DNA of 64,000 nt from Pseudomonas poae (GTDB taxonomy: Bacteria > Pseudomonadota > Gammaproteobacteria > Pseudomonadales > Pseudomonadaceae): contig NZ_JYLI01000006.1 in the NCBI RefSeq assembly GCF_001439785.1, positions 1 to 64,000 of the forward strand, written 5' to 3'. Positions 60,007 through 64,000 of the stretch are shown piece by piece (position 1 is the stretch's first letter; the number at the start of each line of letters is the position of its first letter). The position numbers were made by a program, and so were the translations under genes. The notes below the pieces were generated by a model. That model worked only from the letters and a program-made list of their open reading frames with translations, was not told the origin of the DNA and made no database searches.

Positions 60007-62456
60007 GCCTGCACCTCCAGGTGTTTGACCGGGATCACCTCGAATTCCTTTTTCAGCAGCGGCTGTTCAAGCCGTTCTTTCCACGGGTCCTGCTCGAATG
60101 ACAGCGAGAATTGCAGGCGCTCGTTCAGTGCCTTGCGCCGGGCCTGGTCTTCCAGCACGGCTTTCTTGATGTGCTCCATGCCCACGCGCTGCAGGTAATG
60201 CACGGTGCGCTCCAGGTAGAAGGCCTCCTCGCGGTACAACTGCAGGAATGCGCCGTTGTACTCGCGCACTTCGTCGGCGGTTTTGAGCTTGACGAAGAAT
60301 TCCGCGACTTCGGTCTTGATGCCTCCGTTGCCGCCGATATACATCTCCCAGCCGGAGTCGACGCCAATGATGCCGACATCCTTGATGCCGGCTTCCGAGC
60401 AATTGCGCGGGCAACCGGACACCGCCAGCTTGACCTTGTGCGGCGACCACATGTTGAACAGGTCGTGCTCCAGCTCAATGCCCAGTTGCGTGGAATTCTG
60501 CGTGCCGAAGCGGCAGAACTCGCTGCCGACACAGGTTTTCACGGTGCGGATGGATTTGCCGTAGGCGTGGCCGGACGGCATGTCGAGGTCCTTCCACACG
60601 CCGGGCAAGTCCTGCTTCTTGATGCCGAGCAAGTCGATACGCTGACCGCCGGTGACCTTGACCATCGGCACGTTGTATTTGTCGGCCACGTCGGCGATAC
60701 GGCGCAGTTCCGAAGGATTGGTCACACCGCCCCACATCCTTGGGACCACAGAGTAGGTGCCGTCTTTCTGGATGTTGGCGTGGGCCCGTTCGTTGATCAG
60801 GCGCGATTGCGGGTCGTCCTTGGCTTCGCCGGGCCAGGTGGAGATCAGGTAATAGTTCAGCGCCGGGCGGCAGGTGGCGCAGCCGTTGGGGGTGCGCCAG
60901 TTCAGATAGCTCATGGTGCCGGCGATGGTCAGCAAATGCTGTTCGCGGATAGCCTGGCGGATTTGCCCGTGGTTGAGGTCGCTGCACCCGCAGATGGCTT
61001 TTTCGCTCTTGGGTTTTACATCGGCCGCGCCGCCCACGGTGTTGATCAGGATCTGTTCCACCAGCCCCACGCAGGAGCCGCAGGAACTGGCGGCTTTAGT
61101 GTGTTTTTTCACCTCGTCGACACTGAACAGGCCCTGTTCCTGGATCGCCTTGACGATGGTGCCCTTGCACACGCCGTTGCAGCCGCAGACTTCAGCGCTG
61201 TCGGCCATGCTCATGGCCTTGTCCTGGCCCTGATGGCCTACGTCGCCCAAGGCGTTTTCGCCGAACATCAGGTGATCGCGGATCTCGCCGATGGCATGGT
61301 TCTCACGGATCTGGCGGAAATACCAACCGCCATCGGCGGTGTCGCCGTACAGGCAGGCGCCGACGAGGATGTCGTCCTTGATCACCAGTTTTTTGTACAC
61401 GCCGCCAATCGGGTCGGAGAGGGTGATGGTCTCGGTGCCTTCGCCGCCCATGAAATCGCCGGCTGAAAACAGGTCGATGCCGGTGACTTTCAGCTTGGTC
61501 GAGGTGACCGAACCTTTGTAGGTGGCAAAGCCGAGCTGAGCCAGGTGGTTGGCGCAGACCTTGGCCTGTTCGAACAGCGGCGCCACCAGGCCGTAGGCAA
61601 TCCCGCGATGGCTGGCGCATTCGCCGATCGCATAAATACGCGGGTCGTAGGTTTGCATCGTGTCGTTGACCAGAATCCCGCGGTTGCACGGGATGCCTGA
61701 TTTTTCCGCGAGTTCGGTATTGGGCCGAATGCCGGCGGCCATCACCACCAGATCGGCGGGGATGATGTCGCCGTTCTTGAACTGCACCGAGCCAACGCGA
61801 CCATTGCCGGCATCGTGCAGGGCCTGGGTGTGTTCGCCCAGGCGAAATACCAGACCACGGCTTTCCAGTTCGGTTTGCAGCAGTTGGCCACTGGTCTTGT
61901 CCAGCTGGCGTTCCAGCAACCATTCGCCGATGTGCACCACGGTCACGTGCATGCCGCGCAGCATCAGGCCGTTGGCCGCTTCCAGGCCAAGCAGGCCGCC
62001 ACCGATGACCACCGCGTGCTTGTGGGTCTTGGCGGTGTCGATCATGGCCTGGGTGTCGGCGATGTCGCGATAGCCGATCACGCCCTGCAAGGTGTTGCCG
62101 GGGATCGGCAGGATAAACGGTGTGGAACCGGTCGCGATCAGCAAACGATCGTACTCGGCCTCGGTGCCGTCCTCGGCGATGACTTTGCGTTTGACCCGGT
62201 CGATCTGCACGACCTTGCGGTTGAGCAGCAGCTTGACGTTATTGTCCAGGTACCAGTCCAGGTCGTTGAGCACGATCTCTTCGAAGGTTTGTTCGCCAGC
62301 CAGCACCGGCGACAGCAGGATGCGGTTGTAGTTGGTGTGGGGTTCGGCGCCGAACACGGTGATGTCGTAGAGATCGCTGCTCAGCTTGAGCAGTTCTTCA
62401 AGGGTACGCACCCCGGCCATGCCGTTGCCGATCATCACCAATTTGAGTTTTTTCAT
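60003..62456 (-). CDS. nirB: Assimilatory nitrite reductase large subunit
   Basis: An 817-residue NAD(P)H-dependent sirohaem enzyme reducing nitrite to ammonium. An N-terminal FAD/NAD oxidoreductase domain (about 1-400; LVMIGNGMAGVRTLEEL) is followed by two BFD [2Fe-2S] stretches (CGCNGVC, then CGSC and CGCSD). The sirohaem/[4Fe-4S] half has CVGSEFCRFG and SGCPRNCSEAGIKD. The start MKKLKLVMIGNG at 62456 lies after the leader and attenuator. First gene of the operon. Confidence 0.96.
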   Translation of the reverse strand: MKKLKLVMIGNGMAGVRTLEELLKLSSDLYDITVFGAEPHTNYNRILLSPVLAGEQTFEEIVLNDLDWYLDNNVKLLLNRKVVQIDRVKRKVIAEDGTEAEYDRLLIATGSTPFILPIPGNTLQGVIGYRDIADTQAMIDTAKTHKHAVVIGGGLLGLEAANGLMLRGMHVTVVHIGEWLLERQLDKTSGQLLQTELESRGLVFRLGEHTQALHDAGNGRVGSVQFKNGDIIPADLVVMAAGIRPNTELAEKSGIPCNRGILVNDTMQTYDPRIYAIGECASHRGIAYGLVAPLFEQAKVCANHLAQLGFATYKGSVTSTKLKVTGIDLFSAGDFMGGEGTETITLSDPIGGVYKKLVIKDDILVGACLYGDTADGGWYFRQIRENHAIGEIRDHLMFGENALGDVGHQGQDKAMSMADSAEVCGCNGVCKGTIVKAIQEQGLFSVDEVKKHTKAASSCGSCVGLVEQILINTVGGAADVKPKSEKAICGCSDLNHGQIRQAIREQHLLTIAGTMSYLNWRTPNGCATCRPALNYYLISTWPGEAKDDPQSRLINERAHANIQKDGTYSVVPRMWGGVTNPSELRRIADVADKYNVPMVKVTGGQRIDLLGIKKQDLPGVWKDLDMPSGHAYGKSIRTVKTCVGSEFCRFGTQNSTQLGIELEHDLFNMWSPHKVKLAVSGCPRNCSEAGIKDVGIIGVDSGWEMYIGGNGGIKTEVAEFFVKLKTADEVREYNGAFLQLYREEAFYLERTVHYLQRVGMEHIKKAVLEDQARRKALNERLQFSLSFEQDPWKERLEQPLLKKEFEVIPVKHLEVQA

Positions 62457-62484
62457 GTCGCTCTCCGACCAATCACGCGCAAAC

Positions 62485-62525
62485 AAAAAAAGGCGTCCCC
62501 GCTAGTTAGCTAGCGAGGACGCCTT
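62485..62525 (-). terminator. Attenuator in the nirB leader
   Basis: On the minus strand, AGGCGTCC pairs with GGACGCCT around a second self-pairing segment (CGCTAG / CTAGCG), and seven T residues follow. It lies only 28 bases before the nirB ATG, so it must be read through for expression: a regulated terminator, not an end signal. Confidence 0.85.
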
Positions 62526-62533
62526 TGTCCGGG

Positions 62534-62573
62534 TCCCGTTCTCTCGGGAAGCTCGATCCTTCGTCGTTGAAGG
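62534..62573 (-). ncRNA. Two-hairpin ANTAR-type (NasT) antiterminator leader
   Basis: Reading the transcript leftward, the first hairpin is CCTTC-AACGAC-GAAGG (62573-62558) and the second TCCCG-AGAGAA-CGGGA (62549-62534). Both have five-base stems and six-base loops with A at position 1 and G at position 4, which is the signature bound by ANTAR proteins such as NasT. The attenuator follows directly. Binding should favour read-through when nitrate or nitrite is present. Confidence 0.82.
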
Positions 62574-62605
62574 GGCGGCTGTATGTGGGTTGTTGCCAAA
62601 GCTAA

Positions 62606-62621
62606 TGCAGCGGTTGTGCCA
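62606..62621 (-). promoter_or_regulatory. Sigma-54 promoter of nirBD-nasA-cobA
   Basis: On the minus strand, TGGCACAACCGCTGCA has the invariant GG and GC at the same spacing as the sigma-54 promoter at 13.86 kb. Transcription should begin near 62595, giving a leader of about 140 bases that contains the hairpins. Nitrogen limitation through NtrC is expected. Only half-sites (such as GCACC near 62687) were seen upstream. Confidence 0.78.
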
Positions 62622-62680
62622 AGTCGGCATAACCGCAGTTTTACTGGGCGTTCAACCTCACAGCCGAAGCGTTTTGCCCG

Positions 62681-64000
62681 TTAGTGGTGCAACAGTCCGT
62701 ACAGCAGCACCAGATTGATCAGCAGCGACACCAGCGCCAACGTGCGCCACACCCTCAGCGGTTCGCGCTCCAGCAGCGGTCGCGGGCGTACGCTCAGTTC
62801 GCGGCGGTCGGCCTGCTCCAGCACCAGCAGCCATTCTTCGGCGGTTTCATAACGCTGCGCGGGTTGCGCGGCCACGGCGCGTTCAAGGCTCAGGGGCAGC
62901 CAATCCGGCAGGTCGGGGCGATAGCGGCTGGCGCTGACCGGTTGATGGAAGCGGGGACGTTGGAAGGCTTCGATTTCGCCGTAGGGATAATGTCCCGTCA
63001 GCAGGTAATACAGCGTAATGCCGACACTGTACAAATCCTGCTGAGGCGCAGGACGCTCGCCATTGAACGCTTCGGGGGCAATAAAGCTCGGCGTGCCGGG
63101 CAGTGTATTCATTGGGTCTTCGGAAAGGCCCGGGCAGTAGGCCAGGCCAAAATCCAGCACCCGCAGTTCACCGTCGTCGCCCAGCAGCAGGTTTTCCGGC
63201 TTGATATCGCGGTGCAGGATCTGCCGGCGATGCAGCAGGCCGACCGCGCGCAGCAAACGCTCGGCGATGGATTGCCATTGCGCCAGGGGCAACGGGCCTT
63301 GCTGCTTGAACAGCTCGGCGAGGGTGAGCCCTGGGTACTCGCGCATCACATAGTAAAGATGCTGACGCCCGCTGGCCGGGTGAACGTCCGGAAACGCGCG
63401 TCCGGCCACCCGGCGCAGAAACCATTCCTCCGACAGCAGCGCCTGGCCCGCATCGGTGTCATTGTCGTGGCCGCGCGGCAGGGTTTTTAGCAGCCAGGGC
63501 TGTTGCTGGGCGTCGCGCACTCGGTACAGCAACGATTGTCGGCTCTGCGCGACCAGGCTTTCCACCTTCCAGCCTTCGAACGCCTGGCCAGGCTTGAGCG
63601 GCGGCGGCAGTGGCCATTGCTGCAACTGCACCAGCGCATCGCCCAGGGTGGCGGCGCCGAGCGCGTCGATGCGCACCAGCAGCGCGCTGGCGTTGTCCTG
63701 GCTGCCGGCCAAGTGCGCGGCGCTCACCAGGGTGTTGACGGCCATGTCGAGGTTGGTTTGCTCGCGCAGGATGGCGCAGATGCTGTGTTCGCCCAGCGTG
63801 GCCCATACGCCGTCGCTGAGCAGCAGGAAACACTCGCCCGCGCGCAGTTCGCCGTCGAGAAAATCCAGCACTAGGTGTTGATCCAGGCCAAGGGCGCGCT
63901 TGAGCACATGCTGCATGCCCGGTTGCTCCCACACATGGTCTTCGCTGATGCGCTGCAGCTCGCCGTCCAGCCAGCGATACACGCGACAGTCGCCGACATG
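62681..64000 (-). CDS. stkP: PP2C-kinase fusion (serine/threonine kinase, partial)
   Basis: The last 439 residues of a protein continuing past the right edge. The visible part begins in the C-terminal half of a PP2C phosphatase (HVGDCRVYR, LLLSDGVW, GSQDNASALLV). A complete Hanks-type kinase follows: HRDIKPENLLL, DFGLAY, and SFIAPEAF with an APE motif. One membrane helix (LALVSLLINLVLLYGLL) is at the end. It is likely the StkP-like kinase found next to nirB in P. aeruginosa. The fusion should reverse its own phosphorylation. The N terminus is outside the window. Confidence 0.88.
   Translation of the reverse strand, partial: HVGDCRVYRWLDGELQRISEDHVWEQPGMQHVLKRALGLDQHLVLDFLDGELRAGECFLLLSDGVWATLGEHSICAILREQTNLDMAVNTLVSAAHLAGSQDNASALLVRIDALGAATLGDALVQLQQWPLPPPLKPGQAFEGWKVESLVAQSRQSLLYRVRDAQQQPWLLKTLPRGHDNDTDAGQALLSEEWFLRRVAGRAFPDVHPASGRQHLYYVMREYPGLTLAELFKQQGPLPLAQWQSIAERLLRAVGLLHRRQILHRDIKPENLLLGDDGELRVLDFGLAYCPGLSEDPMNTLPGTPSFIAPEAFNGERPAPQQDLYSVGITLYYLLTGHYPYGEIEAFQRPRFHQPVSASRYRPDLPDWLPLSLERAVAAQPAQRYETAEEWLLVLEQADRRELSVRPRPLLEREPLRVWRTLALVSLLINLVLLYGLLHH

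Noticed and set aside
62680..62720. NtrC enhancer upstream of the nirB promoter
   Set aside because: Only isolated GCACC and GGTGC half-sites in the wrong arrangement were seen.

Overview
The window is chromosomal DNA of a Pseudomonas, most likely from the fluorescens complex. The evidence is the high GC content, the gene order ppsR/ppsA - hydrolase - rraA - cmaX - crfX - cmpX - sigX - oprF - cobA - nasA - nirD - nirB - stkP (the order known from P. aeruginosa), an OprF whose Pro/Ala linker has no cysteines, and REP/REPIN repeats built on GTGGGAGGGGGCTTGC. No prophage, insertion sequence or CRISPR array was seen.

Layout. 1-3.2 kb: end of a sugar ABC permease, an IclR regulator, and a divergent zinc alcohol dehydrogenase/AraC pair. 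3.3-7.2 kb: divergent etf-QO and etfBA, with a PsrA-like operator between them. 7.3-13.5 kb: a solute-binding protein, two envelope lipoproteins, a MocR regulator, several small proteins and an RraB-type RNase E inhibitor. 13.8-16.2 kb: an operon for a circularly permuted ATP-grasp enzyme and a transglutaminase. It sits behind a sigma-54 promoter with an NtrC-like site, and the alpha-E gene expected between the two enzymes survives only as a 26-codon stump. 16.2-27.1 kb: mixed housekeeping genes, tRNA-Ser(GGA), a solitary antitoxin beside an internally deleted toxin gene, an intact higBA pair, and cysH. 27.3-31.9 kb: pabB and a three-gene ATP-grasp/7TM-transglutaminase/retropepsin operon. 32-38.8 kb: the methylcitrate operon (GntR regulator, prpB, prpC, acnD, prpF) with two operator copies around its promoter. 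39.0-39.9 kb: an orphan protein with three 40-residue coiled-coil repeats. 40-47 kb: the most unusual region (below). 47-64 kb: PEP synthase and its regulator, rraA, the cell-envelope stress block (cmaX to oprF) and the assimilatory nitrate/nitrite operon. That operon is read from a sigma-54 promoter through a leader carrying two A1/G4 hexaloop hairpins and an attenuator.

The best candidate for an undescribed system is the divergent cluster at 39,966-47,024. A MocR-type regulator faces a five-gene operon: a DMT exporter; a four-domain fusion (JAMM protease, MoaD/ThiS-like ubiquitin fold ending in Gly-Gly, MoeB/ThiF-like E1, rhodanese); a cysteine-synthase-like enzyme; a serine-acetyltransferase-like enzyme with an extra C-terminal region that itself ends in Gly-Gly; and an AlaX-type tRNA editing protein. 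The parts match a protein-thiocarboxylate sulfur-transfer route (compare CysO/CysM/Mec of mycobacteria and QbsCDE of thioquinolobactin synthesis). They suggest production and export of cysteine or a beta-substituted alanine, with tRNA proofreading as possible self-protection.

All functional calls are read from the sequence and general family knowledge. No database search was run.
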